A stretch of DNA of 64,000 nucleotides from Lachnospiraceae bacterium. Lineage in GTDB: Bacteria; Bacillota; Clostridia; Lachnospirales; Lachnospiraceae. The translations under genes and the position numbers were made by a program. The stretch is taken from NCBI GenBank assembly GCA_015057585.1, contig SVEF01000016.1:19707-83706 (forward strand), in the 5' to 3' direction. Positions within the stretch are counted from its first letter, which is position 1. Each line of letters opens with the position of its first letter. The notes under the pieces are model-generated. The model was not told the origin of the DNA and searched no databases. It saw nothing but the letters and a program-made list of their open reading frames with translations. Shown piece by piece: positions 8,105 through 16,547 of this stretch.

Positions 8105-9532
8105 TTATGAAAGAAGGTACTTCTCTGCCAATGTAAGAAATTCCTCATCCCTGCCCTTGAAATTATGGTCCGCACCTTCTACCGTAATGACAGAGCGCTT
8201 TCCCGGCCTCTCAATCACACCCAGTAGCCCTAAGTATTTATAAGAAGGATCCCTGTCTCCGTACACGAAAGTGACTTCTTCCCCCGTAAACTGTTCCACA
8301 CCTCTTTTGGTCTGCGGCCAGTTAATCATTAGTGGTCCGTTAACGAGCAGCATCTTTTTAATTTCCGGATGTAAATGCGCATATCTTCCGCCCAACACCG
8401 CCCCGTTGGAATTTCCCATATAATAAATCTCCGGTTCCTTGCAAACCAGTTCTTTTATCATTCGGATGGCATCCTCCAGGGAATCTGTTCTGTCATACGG
8501 ATTCGAGGAAACGACCACCGCACAACCGCACACCGCATTGACCCGTTTTGCAACGTTCAAATATTTATTCTGAAAGCCGTAAACCGAACTGTCTTGTCCT
8601 CCCTTAATCAGCAGTATCCGCGAAGTTTCTCCGTGTATGACAGCATATCGAATCGGAGTACCGTTATATTCTCTTTGAACAATAAAATCATAATCCTCAT
8701 TCTTACAAAACCTAAAATACGTTTCATCCAGTCTTGCCCGTATGGTTTTTGTGATACCGGATTTACTTTTTGCAAGAATAATTTCTGCACTGTCATCGTC
8801 GGTCTGTTCCTTGTAACTATCGCCCCTGTAAGACCTTTCCCTATACAAAAAAATCATTTGTTCCACATCTTCTGCGAAAACACCATACTGCATATCTGCA
8901 AGATGTGGCCGCTTATTGGCACGATAATCCACAGTCCGCGGCACCAGTGAGGTAAATAAAACCGGAATCTGCAATTCTTTGGAAATCCCGGAAAGTTTCT
9001 TTACAAATTCTCTTAGTTCTTCCTGCCGGTCTTCATGTCCCGTATTGTCTCCGCACATCAATTGGATATCGCCAATCACTACCATCCCAATCTCCGGCAA
9101 TGTCCGCAATTTTGTTTCCAACTCTGAAATCAAAATTCCCGGCGTATTATCAATCACAATCGGAAGGTCTGCCAGAAAATCAAGAGCGGCTGCTACGATT
9201 TCTGCTTCTTCCTGCTCCATTTCTTCTGCAATATCCACACCACTGATTTTTTGAATCAGTCTCCGCATCAAACTCTCTTCTGACTGCTCAAATGGAAAAT
9301 ACACCACCGCCTTTTGCATCCACATAGCAGCATCTACAAGAATATCTTCTGCCAAAACGGACTTTCCCATCCCTCGTCTTGCCGCCAGACAGGTAACCCC
9401 GGATTCCTTCCATTCTTTTTGCGGAAGAATATCCCGCATCTGCAGCCTGTTTTCAATGTCTACCCACCGATGCGACGGTGTAATCCACAACTCTTCCGCA
9501 ACCACATTACACAGTTTCTGTATGGTCCGCAT
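8105..9532 (-). CDS. DnaB-like (RecA-fold) ATPase fused to an alpha/beta hydrolase
   Basis: A 475-aa protein of unusual architecture. Residues about 10-280 match the helicase core of DnaB: Walker A ARRGMGKSVL (K57, S58), Walker B MVVIGDIQLM (149-158), then IPVLFTSLVPRTVD, a KRPHLADMQYG segment, MIFLYRERSY, and AEIILAKSKSG near 249-259. The DnaB N-terminal domain that contacts primase is missing. Residues about 295-475 form an alpha/beta hydrolase with a complete triad: GNSNG elbow (S375), YGDRDPS (D426 or D428), GADHNF (H456). Its start codon directly follows the stop of the phosphatase gene (no gap), so the two are coupled. I do not know a described protein of this fusion. Function unknown; a nucleic-acid- or NTP-sensing hydrolase, perhaps for defence, is an inference. 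Confidence 0.8.
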   Translation of the reverse strand: MRTIQKLCNVVAEELWITPSHRWVDIENRLQMRDILPQKEWKESGVTCLAARRGMGKSVLAEDILVDAAMWMQKAVVYFPFEQSEESLMRRLIQKISGVDIAEEMEQEEAEIVAAALDFLADLPIVIDNTPGILISELETKLRTLPEIGMVVIGDIQLMCGDNTGHEDRQEELREFVKKLSGISKELQIPVLFTSLVPRTVDYRANKRPHLADMQYGVFAEDVEQMIFLYRERSYRGDSYKEQTDDDSAEIILAKSKSGITKTIRARLDETYFRFCKNEDYDFIVQREYNGTPIRYAVIHGETSRILLIKGGQDSSVYGFQNKYLNVAKRVNAVCGCAVVVSSNPYDRTDSLEDAIRMIKELVCKEPEIYYMGNSNGAVLGGRYAHLHPEIKKMLLVNGPLMINWPQTKRGVEQFTGEEVTFVYGDRDPSYKYLGLLGVIERPGKRSVITVEGADHNFKGRDEEFLTLAEKYLLS

Positions 9533-9976
9533 CTATGCCCCCTCCTTTAATGCCTCAAATACCTTATTAAAAATCAACTTATTCGGGAAATATCTGTAGT
9601 CACGGAAAACTGAAATTCCGTCTTTGTAAAAATACTCCAAAATCGCCGCTGCACATCCCGCACTTCTGCTCTGACCGTACTCACACTGACAAATGATGTC
9701 CAGATTTTTTTCATGAGCGTGGCAAATAAAGCGTGCCAGTTCCTTTGCCTCCGAAAAAAATGTTTCTTCCGAGAATCCCAGTTCTTCCAGTTCCTCCTTA
9801 TCGATATCGTCTAATTCGATTTCAAAGACATCTGTCACTACTTCCGGAAGTTTTCGGTTTACTTTCTCTTCTTCCTGCATCCCTGAGTCAAAAAAGCGAA
9901 TGAGTGCAGTGTTTTTGGGAACTTCCGCCTGTAGTAACTGTTCTAATTCATTTCTTGAATAGATCGTTACCTTCAT
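9533..9976 (-). CDS. Dual-specificity-phosphatase-like protein
   Basis: A 147-aa soluble protein with the cysteine-phosphatase signature C-x5-R in IICQCEYGQSRSAGCAAAI, near residues 95-113: nucleophile Cys, Gly, Ser-Arg-Ser loop. Downstream FRDYRYFPNKLIFNKV resembles the end of phage- and bacterial-type DSP-like proteins. It probably removes phosphate from protein, nucleotide or RNA ends; which is not evident. It overlaps the upstream gene by 29 bases and abuts the downstream ATPase/hydrolase gene, so all three are one translational unit. Confidence 0.8.
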   Translation of the reverse strand: MKVTIYSRNELEQLLQAEVPKNTALIRFFDSGMQEEEKVNRKLPEVVTDVFEIELDDIDKEELEELGFSEETFFSEAKELARFICHAHEKNLDIICQCEYGQSRSAGCAAAILEYFYKDGISVFRDYRYFPNKLIFNKVFEALKEGA

Positions 9977-10655
9977 ATTGGTCTAATGCCTCCAGTTCTT
10001 CCTGTGTGTAGTGTTTTCTTAAAATCCAGCTTGGGTGCGGCAGGGCAATGAGGATGGTTTCGCCGATACTGCAATAATTATATGTCCTCTTTACCTTTGG
10101 CAGTTTATACTCCTTTTCCTCTGTCCCCTTCAGCGCTTCATAAATATCCGGTGTGGTTATGATATACGGCACCTTACTCTTAATTGCGTTTTGAATCACA
10201 CGCATACGGTTTGCCGCTACCCGTTTTGCCATGACCTTATCCTCATCCGTGTAGTTCCAACAGATTTCATGAAACGCAATGTCCGGTTCCGTAAGGTTAT
10301 CCTTGTCCAGTTTCCTAAACTCTTCTAAAATTTTTATATATTCGGGACTCTTTTGCCGTTCTCCCGCATCCGGGCGCAGATTCATATAGGCACATTGTTT
10401 CAGTTGGCTAAGCCTTGCCTCCTCGGCAGTCCCAAACAATTTTCCTACGAATGTTTTATAAAAGTCGCGATATGCCGCACCTTGTCTGTTTTTTTCATAT
10501 CCGTTTACCACATTCCGAAACCAAAAATCCCGCAACCTGTCATTTTCGTCCTTCGGCCTAAAATTCGGTTCCCGCAAAACAATCAGTGCCTCCGGCATCT
10601 CCTGCTCTTCTCCCAAAAGTCCCTCAATTTCTTTATAAAATCCTAATCCGCACAT
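9948..10655 (-). CDS. Uncharacterised protein, weakly like the uracil-DNA glycosylase superfamily
   Basis: The start is set at MCGLGFYKEI because AAAGGAG lies seven bases before it; a longer frame has no comparable site. The 235-aa protein has ALIVLREPNFRP near the N-terminus (position of the glycosylase P-site-like loop) and IALPHPSWILRKHY near the C-terminus (an HPS-type motif). These are the only resemblances to the glycosylase fold, so the assignment is weak. The middle is rich in charged residues with conserved-looking Trp/His (HEICWNYTDEDK). First gene of the three-gene cassette. Confidence 0.6.
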   Translation of the reverse strand: MCGLGFYKEIEGLLGEEQEMPEALIVLREPNFRPKDENDRLRDFWFRNVVNGYEKNRQGAAYRDFYKTFVGKLFGTAEEARLSQLKQCAYMNLRPDAGERQKSPEYIKILEEFRKLDKDNLTEPDIAFHEICWNYTDEDKVMAKRVAANRMRVIQNAIKSKVPYIITTPDIYEALKGTEEKEYKLPKVKRTYNYCSIGETILIALPHPSWILRKHYTQEELEALDQYEGNDLFKK

Positions 10656-10743
10656 ACTGTTTTCTCCTTTGCCTTTTCCTTCTGCTCCGGGTAACAAACC
10701 CATCATACCATACTTTTCTTTATAATAGGATTATAAAAAAAGA

Positions 10744-10765
10744 CATGTACCAAAATCGGTACATG
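10744..10765. promoter_or_regulatory. Inverted repeat between divergent genes
   Basis: Arms CATGTACC and GGTACATG (perfect, 8 bp, flanked by one base each side) enclose AAAATC. On the minus strand it is followed by TCTTTTTTT, so it could attenuate transcripts entering the cassette. Alternatively it is a shared operator between the cassette and the deacetylase gene. Confidence 0.45.
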
Positions 10766-10824
10766 ACACATGAAACTCAAAAAAAAGACATACACTGATA
10801 CAAAACACTTTTATAGGTATTTTC

Positions 10825-11730
10825 ATGAATTCATCTATTCAAAATCGTCCCCTTCTTAAATCCGTCCGCCGTAACCTTCCCCGCTTTATCGGGGCCGGTT
10901 TGTTTGTCCTCTCCACTCTTCTTTTCATTGCAACCGTTACCGACCGGCTTACAGAAGGTGCTGTCCGCAAAGCCCTGGTCGATGATGCGGTCTTTAGCAG
11001 TTCCTCTTCACTGATTAACGAAAAGAAACTGCCGATTTACTGCGTAAAAACAGACAAGAAGCAGATTGCGCTGACGTTTGACGGGGCGTGGGGCAACGAA
11101 GACACCGCCACCCTCCTTGACATTTTGGAACGTCAAAACGTGCACGCCACCTTTTTCTTCACCGGCGGCTGGGTAGAAAAGTACCCGGACGATGTGAAAA
11201 CCATCCTCGCCAAAGGACACGAGGTCGGCAATCACAGCGAAAACCACAAACAAATGTCACAGCTTTCCAAGGAACAGTGCAAGGAAGAAATCCGAAAGGT
11301 GCATGATAAAGTAAAGGAACTGACCGGACTGGAAATGACTGTGTTCCGTCCGCCGTTCGGGGATTACGATGACACCGTCATTGAAGCCGCAAACGAACTG
11401 GGCTATCACGTCATTCAATGGGACTGTGATTCTCTCGACTGGAAAGACTACGGTGCCGAGTCTATCATACATACTGTCACCTGCCACAAACACCTTGGAA
11501 ATGGTTCGATTATCCTCATGCACAACGGTGCCAAGTACACGAAGGACGCCTTAGAACAGGTGATTATCGAACTAAAAAAACAAGGATATGAATTTCTGAC
11601 CGTTTCCGAACTCATTTATAAAGAAAATTACCGGATGGACCATGAAGGCAGGCAGTATGTGGAGGGTTTAAACTGTCCGCCACAGACTGAGGTTTCGCCA
11701 ACACCAAGGGGCATATTGAGGGAATATTAA
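10825..11730 (+). CDS. Polysaccharide deacetylase, PdaB-like (CE4)
   Basis: A 301-aa protein with an N-terminal membrane anchor (about residues 20-42) and an extracytoplasmic NodB deacetylase domain. Metal and catalytic motifs are visible: LTFDGAWGNEDT (motif 1, with Asp), GNHSENHKQMSQLSKEQ (H-S-x-x-H zinc ligands), FRPPFGDYDD (motif 3) and IILMHNGA (motif 5 His). The TFDGAWGNEDT form is that of the PdaB/YbaN group linked to sporulation and cell-wall modification. The ribosome binding site is weak (AGG ten bases before ATG). It is divergent from the three-gene cassette and probably monocistronic. Confidence 0.9.
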   Translation: MNSSIQNRPLLKSVRRNLPRFIGAGLFVLSTLLFIATVTDRLTEGAVRKALVDDAVFSSSSSLINEKKLPIYCVKTDKKQIALTFDGAWGNEDTATLLDILERQNVHATFFFTGGWVEKYPDDVKTILAKGHEVGNHSENHKQMSQLSKEQCKEEIRKVHDKVKELTGLEMTVFRPPFGDYDDTVIEAANELGYHVIQWDCDSLDWKDYGAESIIHTVTCHKHLGNGSIILMHNGAKYTKDALEQVIIELKKQGYEFLTVSELIYKENYRMDHEGRQYVEGLNCPPQTEVSPTPRGILREY

Positions 11731-11763
11731 ATTCAACCCTCGATAGAAAAATTCTATCTGTAC

Positions 11764-11841
11764 GCGTTATTCCATTTTTCTCAAAAAAGCGTTATGATAT
11801 AGCCAACATAGTGCTATGAACAAAATCACATGCAATAACGC
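11764..11841. promoter_or_regulatory. GCGTTAT motifs upstream of an XRE gene
   Basis: GCGTTATT (11764-11771), GCGTTATG (11789-11796) and the reverse form AATAACGC (11834-11841) surround the probable promoter of the XRE gene at 11859. Their symmetry suggests autoregulatory binding sites. Evidence is limited to the repeat itself. Confidence 0.4.
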
Positions 11842-11858
11842 ATAGAAATGAGGAAAAT

Positions 11859-12605
11859 ATGAATATAAAAATCGGAGAAAAAATCAAACTGTTACGCAAG
11901 CAGAAAAATATCTCTCAGGAAGTCCTCGCCCAATATCTCGGCGTGTCCTTCCAGTCTGTCAGCAAATGGGAAAATGAAGCCACCATGCCGGATATCACTC
12001 TGGTTCCTGCCATTGCATCTTTCTTTGGTGTTTCTACAGATGAATTATTTGATTTTAATCTGATGGAAATTGAACAGAAAGTAGATCTTATTTGTAAAGA
12101 AGCCTACCAATACAGAGACAGTGACCCTGCAAAGAGCGAGGCTATTTTACGGGAAGGCTTAAAGAAATTTCCGGGCAACGACATTCTGCTCAATAACCTG
12201 TTATATACCATGCGTTCTCCGGAACGTGCCGCAGAAGTGATTACCCTATGCAAATCCTTAGCCGAAAGTACAAAACTTGACGACGTGAAATATGATGCCC
12301 TCCGTATCCTGGCAGAAACCTATCACGAGCAAGGCGAACAGGAATTAACCCGCATCACGTTAGAAAAGATTCCGGAGATTTACTTTACCGTTTTGGAACT
12401 TCAGGCTAAATTGTTAAGCGGTAAAGAACAACTACGTGCTGCCAATGCCCAGTTGGGTATTTCTCTGGATTCTGCATCTGAGATGGCAGAACTGTTAGCT
12501 TCCCACTGTGAATCCTTGAAAGACACTGCAAAAGCAAACGAGTACCATTCCATAGCAACATCTGCACTGGAATGTGCCAAACTTCTGAATTCTATAATGA
12601 GTTAG
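11859..12605 (+). CDS. XRE family regulator with C-terminal TPR-like helical region
   Basis: A 248-aa protein. Residues 1-65 are a Cro/CI helix-turn-helix (IKLLRKQKNISQEVLAQYLGVSFQSVSKWENEATMPDI). The remaining part is helical and rich in Ala/Glu/Leu, resembling tetratricopeptide-type repeats (SDPAKSEAILREGLKKFPGND). No transmembrane segment is present. GAGG precedes the ATG by eight bases. A longer relative with the same layout lies at 22365-23387. The ligand and target are unknown; the repeated GCGTTAT motifs upstream hint at autoregulation. Confidence 0.88.
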   Translation: MNIKIGEKIKLLRKQKNISQEVLAQYLGVSFQSVSKWENEATMPDITLVPAIASFFGVSTDELFDFNLMEIEQKVDLICKEAYQYRDSDPAKSEAILREGLKKFPGNDILLNNLLYTMRSPERAAEVITLCKSLAESTKLDDVKYDALRILAETYHEQGEQELTRITLEKIPEIYFTVLELQAKLLSGKEQLRAANAQLGISLDSASEMAELLASHCESLKDTAKANEYHSIATSALECAKLLNSIMS

Positions 12606-12691
12606 CATATTTTGCCCCCTCCGGTGTAGTGAAGAAACTTACATGATACAGTCCGACAAAAGTCCATCTATTCAGTCAATAACTCAAAAAA

Positions 12692-12744
12692 CCCCCACGA
12701 AGCATGCCGCAAAAGCTGACTTTGCAGCGACACCCTCCGTGGGG
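12692..12744 (-). terminator. Terminator between convergent genes
   Basis: CCCCACG (12693-12699) pairs with CGTGGGG (12738-12744). An inner GCAAAAGC/GCTTTTGC-like region extends the fold. On the minus strand it is followed by GTTTTTTGAG, so it ends the corrinoid operon; it also lies after the XRE gene. Confidence 0.75.
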
Positions 12745-12760
12745 ATTTCCATATTAAAAT

Positions 12761-14245
12761 CTATCTTTCAAATTCCATATTTTCCATAAACAGCTCCGCA
12801 AAATACTTGTCTGCTGCCAAATCCACATACTTCGCATTTTTCAGATACACCGATAAATCATTGTGTTCCAGTGCAAATTTGATGGTTCCGAGCAGGCTGC
12901 TGTTGCCAATGGCGACACACTTTAACAGCAGTTCCTTTGGTAGTAATCCTGTCTTCACGGCATTTTCTGTATTGATTTTTGCTGAGAATCCGCCGGAAAT
13001 GTATAACTTCCCGATTTGTTCATAAGAAATTCCCTGCACCTTCATCAGTGCCTGAATTGCGGAACAAACCGCAGATTTTGCCAGCTGATACTGCCTTATA
13101 TCGCCCTGGGTCAGCACTACACCATCCGCTACCGGATACTCTTCACACTCCATATAGCCGGTTTCATCGATTTCTCCCGCCTCACAAAGTGCTGCTATCA
13201 CATCCACCAGCCCGGTACCGCAGATTCCCTTTGGTTTTCCATCTCCGATTGTTTCAACAACCGGCTTCTTATCCGCATCCAACGCAAACGCCGCAACTGC
13301 TCCCGGAGTCGCACTCATACCACACGAAATATTCGCTCCTTCAAAACACGGACCTGCTGCCGCAGCCGTACAAAGGGCAACGTCTCCGGAAAACAATACC
13401 ACCTCTGCATTGGTCCCAAGATCCACAAACAAGTCATAGGTATCTTTCTGTGGCAGTCCGACATAGTTTAATCCTGCCACAATGTCCGCTCCCACAAACG
13501 TTGAAACCGACGGAAGGGATATGATACGTTCTACCCCAAAAACGCTTAGTTCTACTGCTGTCGTCTCTCGTCCATCTAAAAACACCGGTGTATATGGTGC
13601 CACCCCGAGCGACGAGCAATCTTCACCAAACAGGGTATGCAGCATCGTTGCATTTCCTGCAACATACAACTCTTTTATCGGGAGTATCCCGTCCGCACAT
13701 CCGAAGTCTTTTCTGATTGTCTCACTCAGCTGCCGGACCAGACGGTTGATTTCCGAAACCAGAACCTCCTGAAGCGGCTCCACCGAATTCTTTCTGCAAT
13801 ACTCAATTCTTGAAATCACATCGGCCCCGAACATTCTTTGCGGATTCGTCGAAGTCACGACACTTACTGCCCGTTTCTCTGAAAGGTCCACTGCTGCCAG
13901 GGCAAGCGTTGTCGTTCCGATGTCAAGCACCAGACAAAGCGGTGCCGTCCCGGCTACTTTTTCCGCATCCGTTTCTGTCTCTGTCAGGCTCCCTGCATCA
14001 AACTGTTCCACGCCCGTTTCGGACAAAATCTCTCCGTGCTCCGGAAGTACCACCGTAATATCCGCATGAATCCGGTAACGGCAGGATAATTCCTCTGCAT
14101 CGTTTACCGTCACACGGCACTTTTTGCACACACCCATGCCTCCGCACGGATGCTCTGCCGCGATGCCGCACCGGATAAACAGCTCAGATAATAATTGTCC
14201 GTCTTCTGCCTCTATTTTCCTGTTTCCAATCGTAACCTTATGCAT
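12761..14245 (-). CDS. Reductive activator of corrinoid proteins (RACo-like, DUF4445/ASKHA)
   Basis: A 494-aa ATP-dependent redox protein that would return inactive Co(II) corrinoid protein to Co(I). The N-terminal about 80 residues carry a [2Fe-2S] ferredoxin pattern (HPCGGMGVCKKCRV then LSCRY). From about residue 105 the ASKHA ATPase fold begins (LVLDIGTTTLALAAVDL phosphate-1 loop), followed by DLGTNAEVVLF (phosphate-2) and LYISGGFSAKINTENA (adenosine motif). This is the layout of RACo and veratrol O-demethylase activators. It overlaps the upstream methyltransferase by eight bases, which fits the role of servicing the corrinoid protein at 15864. Confidence 0.92.
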   Translation of the reverse strand: MHKVTIGNRKIEAEDGQLLSELFIRCGIAAEHPCGGMGVCKKCRVTVNDAEELSCRYRIHADITVVLPEHGEILSETGVEQFDAGSLTETETDAEKVAGTAPLCLVLDIGTTTLALAAVDLSEKRAVSVVTSTNPQRMFGADVISRIEYCRKNSVEPLQEVLVSEINRLVRQLSETIRKDFGCADGILPIKELYVAGNATMLHTLFGEDCSSLGVAPYTPVFLDGRETTAVELSVFGVERIISLPSVSTFVGADIVAGLNYVGLPQKDTYDLFVDLGTNAEVVLFSGDVALCTAAAAGPCFEGANISCGMSATPGAVAAFALDADKKPVVETIGDGKPKGICGTGLVDVIAALCEAGEIDETGYMECEEYPVADGVVLTQGDIRQYQLAKSAVCSAIQALMKVQGISYEQIGKLYISGGFSAKINTENAVKTGLLPKELLLKCVAIGNSSLLGTIKFALEHNDLSVYLKNAKYVDLAADKYFAELFMENMEFER

Positions 14246-15227
14246 AAAGTTCCTTTACCTTGTTAAAATATGCTTCTATGTTTTCCCACTTTGCCTGTGC
14301 AGGAATATCACAGCCGGAAGAAATCATAAAATTCTCAAAGCGGCTGCATTCCTCATAAAGTTTCTGCACACATGTCGCAATTTCTTCCACGCTTCCGTTT
14401 CGAAACAGCAACGGGTCCACATTGCCCATGACGATGCAGTCCTTTGGCATCTTCGGCAAAATATCCTCCATACGGATGGCATTGCCAAAATGATAAATAT
14501 CCGCGCCAAGTGTCGCAATATCCTCTGCCATGTCCACCACGGCATTGCCACAGTTATGATAACAAATCACAAAATTTTCATCTTGCACCGCATCAAAAAT
14601 CCGCTTCACAAACGGTGTGGAAAATTCCTCCGCAAGCGCCGGAGACAAAAGCCCGGCTGCCGGTTCTGCCATCATGACACCATCTGCCCCCGCTGCTTTG
14701 AACGCCTTGATATATTCCATAATAAACTCTGTTACCTTGGAAAGCAAGACCTTTACCTCATCCGGGCTGTCAAAGCACTCCATCATGAGTTCCGTCATGT
14801 CAAACAGACGCCCCGCAAGGGAATATGGGCCGATAACACCGCAAAACACCGGAATATCCTTGATTCTCTCTTTTGCTTTTCTCACGCCTTCGATGTAAAG
14901 TGCCGTTCTTCCTTCACCTACCTTTGGTACAACCAGACGGTCTGCTTCCGTAATGTCATCCAGCACCCCTGCTTCCACGGTCGGAATCTCCTGTTCCGAA
15001 AAACGGATTTTTGCGCCAAACGCCTCTGCCTCTACCGACAAATCCATCATATTTAACGATGCCCCGACCGGACATTTTTCCACAATCGCTTCCATTCCCG
15101 CCACCTGCATATCGGAAGACGCAATGAGTTCATTCACTCCGATTCCGAGAAGCTGTGTCGACGGAAACGAAAGAATCGGTACCGTCTTTTCCTTATGCTC
15201 TAACATGTTCTTTACTATCTGTTTCAT
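14238..15227 (-). CDS. Uroporphyrinogen-decarboxylase-fold methyltransferase (MtaA/MtbA-like)
   Basis: About 330 aa with the TIM-barrel of the URO-D methyltransferase family. The zinc site that activates the methyl acceptor or donor is visible as ICYHNCGN with a later SSGCDIP (His-x-Cys then Cys), as in methylcobamide:thiol methyltransferases. I prefer the start at MKQIVKNML because GGGAG stands seven bases before it; two adjacent ATG codons are alternatives. It probably carries methyl groups between the corrinoid protein and a carrier. It overlaps the activator gene downstream. Confidence 0.82.
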   Translation of the reverse strand: MKQIVKNMLEHKEKTVPILSFPSTQLLGIGVNELIASSDMQVAGMEAIVEKCPVGASLNMMDLSVEAEAFGAKIRFSEQEIPTVEAGVLDDITEADRLVVPKVGEGRTALYIEGVRKAKERIKDIPVFCGVIGPYSLAGRLFDMTELMMECFDSPDEVKVLLSKVTEFIMEYIKAFKAAGADGVMMAEPAAGLLSPALAEEFSTPFVKRIFDAVQDENFVICYHNCGNAVVDMAEDIATLGADIYHFGNAIRMEDILPKMPKDCIVMGNVDPLLFRNGSVEEIATCVQKLYEECSRFENFMISSGCDIPAQAKWENIEAYFNKVKELYA

Positions 15228-15274
15228 CATCATTCTCCCAAACACCAGAAGTCTGCCAAGGCCCCTCTGCTTTC

Positions 15275-15808
15275 TTACGCTTCGTCAAACAAAATGATAC
15301 AAAAATACGTCACGGTATCCGGTCCGTTGTTGTAATTAATTCCGATATTTCTTGCCAGATCCACCACGCTGATACCACATGCTTCTACCGACGGAATGGC
15401 CCTTTCCGGAAAACGACAGGCAGTCCCCGGGTAGTTACATTTCGTGCAAATATGGCACCCCTCGCATCCGAGCACCATAATCTTTTTGCCCTCACTTCTC
15501 AGTTCATCCGCAAGTTCACGCAAAATTCCCTGTGTTTCCGATGCTCCTTCTGCCATTCCCTCAAAATCAAAGGAATCTTCCAACGCATATTTACAAGTAA
15601 ACACCGCTGCCTTTGTAAACTCCTTGATTTTCTGTTCGTGCACCTCCTGTGGTCCCACGCCCGGAGGACACGTCCAGCAGGTGCCGTAACGCCCACAACG
15701 GTTTTCCTCACATGCTTTTCTTACTTCCGGTGAAAACGGAATCTGCGCGGTATCGATAATTTTGTACTGAAAAATATCCGGATGCTCCAATAACTGTTCC
15801 ATCTTCAT
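15275..15808 (-). CDS. Cysteine-rich metal-binding protein, DUF2284
   Basis: The start MKMEQLLEHPDIF is preceded by GAGGTGG; the longer open frame overlaps the corrinoid gene without such a site. The 177-aa protein has many cysteines in two groups: ENRCGRYGTCWTCPPG and LGCEGCHICTKCNYPGTACRFP. This is the DUF2284 pattern, a predicted iron-sulphur or metal protein repeatedly found with corrinoid methyltransferases. The role is not established; delivery of electrons to the corrinoid protein is a reasonable guess. Confidence 0.85.
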   Translation of the reverse strand: MKMEQLLEHPDIFQYKIIDTAQIPFSPEVRKACEENRCGRYGTCWTCPPGVGPQEVHEQKIKEFTKAAVFTCKYALEDSFDFEGMAEGASETQGILRELADELRSEGKKIMVLGCEGCHICTKCNYPGTACRFPERAIPSVEACGISVVDLARNIGINYNNGPDTVTYFCIILFDEA

Positions 15809-15863
15809 ATACTGTCCACCTCTGCTTTGCTTATCGTTTGCTTTTCCTGCTTTACCTGCTTTC

Positions 15864-16499
15864 TTATGCCATGCAAAGTTCCACCGCTGCTTCCGCTGCA
15901 CTTGCCGCGTCGGAGGTATAACGGTCTGCACCAATCTGTTTGCAGAACTCTTCTGTCACCGGTGCACCGCCCACCATAATCTTAACGCTGTCACGGATAC
16001 CGCTTTCTTCTGCACAACGCACTACATCAGCCATGACATCCATCGTTGTGGTAAGTAATGCGGAGCAACAAATCACCTGACAATTCTGTTCCTTTGCTGC
16101 CGCAACAAATGTCTCCGGAGTCACATCGGTTCCAAGATCAATGACCTCAAGCCCCTTTCCTTCCATCATCAGCTTCACCAGATTCTTTCCGATGTCGTGC
16201 AAATCGCCCTGCACCGTACCGATGCACACACGCCCGGTTGCCTGTACACCATCTTCTGTAAGGAGCGGCTTTAACAGTTGCATACCGGCATTCATCGCAC
16301 GGGCTGCCACCAGAACTTCCGGGACATAGACTTCGTTATTTTTAAACTTTCCTCCGATAATATTCATACCGTCCAGCAAACCTTCATTTAAAATCTGCGC
16401 TGCAGGAATTCCCTCTGCAATCGCTCTTTCTACCAATTCTTTTACAATTTTGGATTTCCCTTTTTGTAACTGTTCCGAAATTTCAAGTAATGTACTCAT
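15864..16499 (-). CDS. Corrinoid (B12-binding) methyl-carrier protein
   Basis: A 211-aa two-domain protein like MtaC, MtbC and the veratrol corrinoid protein. Residues 1-85 are the helical cap domain (GIPAAQILNEGLLDGMNIIGGKFKNNEVYVPEVL). From about 90 follows the Rossmann cobalamin domain with GDLHDIGKNLVKLM (the D-x-H-x-x-G motif, His being the lower cobalt ligand), SALLTTTMDVM and IMVGGAPVT. It would accept a methyl group from one methyltransferase and pass it to another. It lies 48 bp after the URO-D gene at 16548. Confidence 0.95.
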   Translation of the reverse strand: MSTLLEISEQLQKGKSKIVKELVERAIAEGIPAAQILNEGLLDGMNIIGGKFKNNEVYVPEVLVAARAMNAGMQLLKPLLTEDGVQATGRVCIGTVQGDLHDIGKNLVKLMMEGKGLEVIDLGTDVTPETFVAAAKEQNCQVICCSALLTTTMDVMADVVRCAEESGIRDSVKIMVGGAPVTEEFCKQIGADRYTSDAASAAEAAVELCMA

Positions 16500-16547
16500 A
16501 TGTAATTCCTTTCCTGTATCTTTCTATGATAATTATTTTCCTATGAC

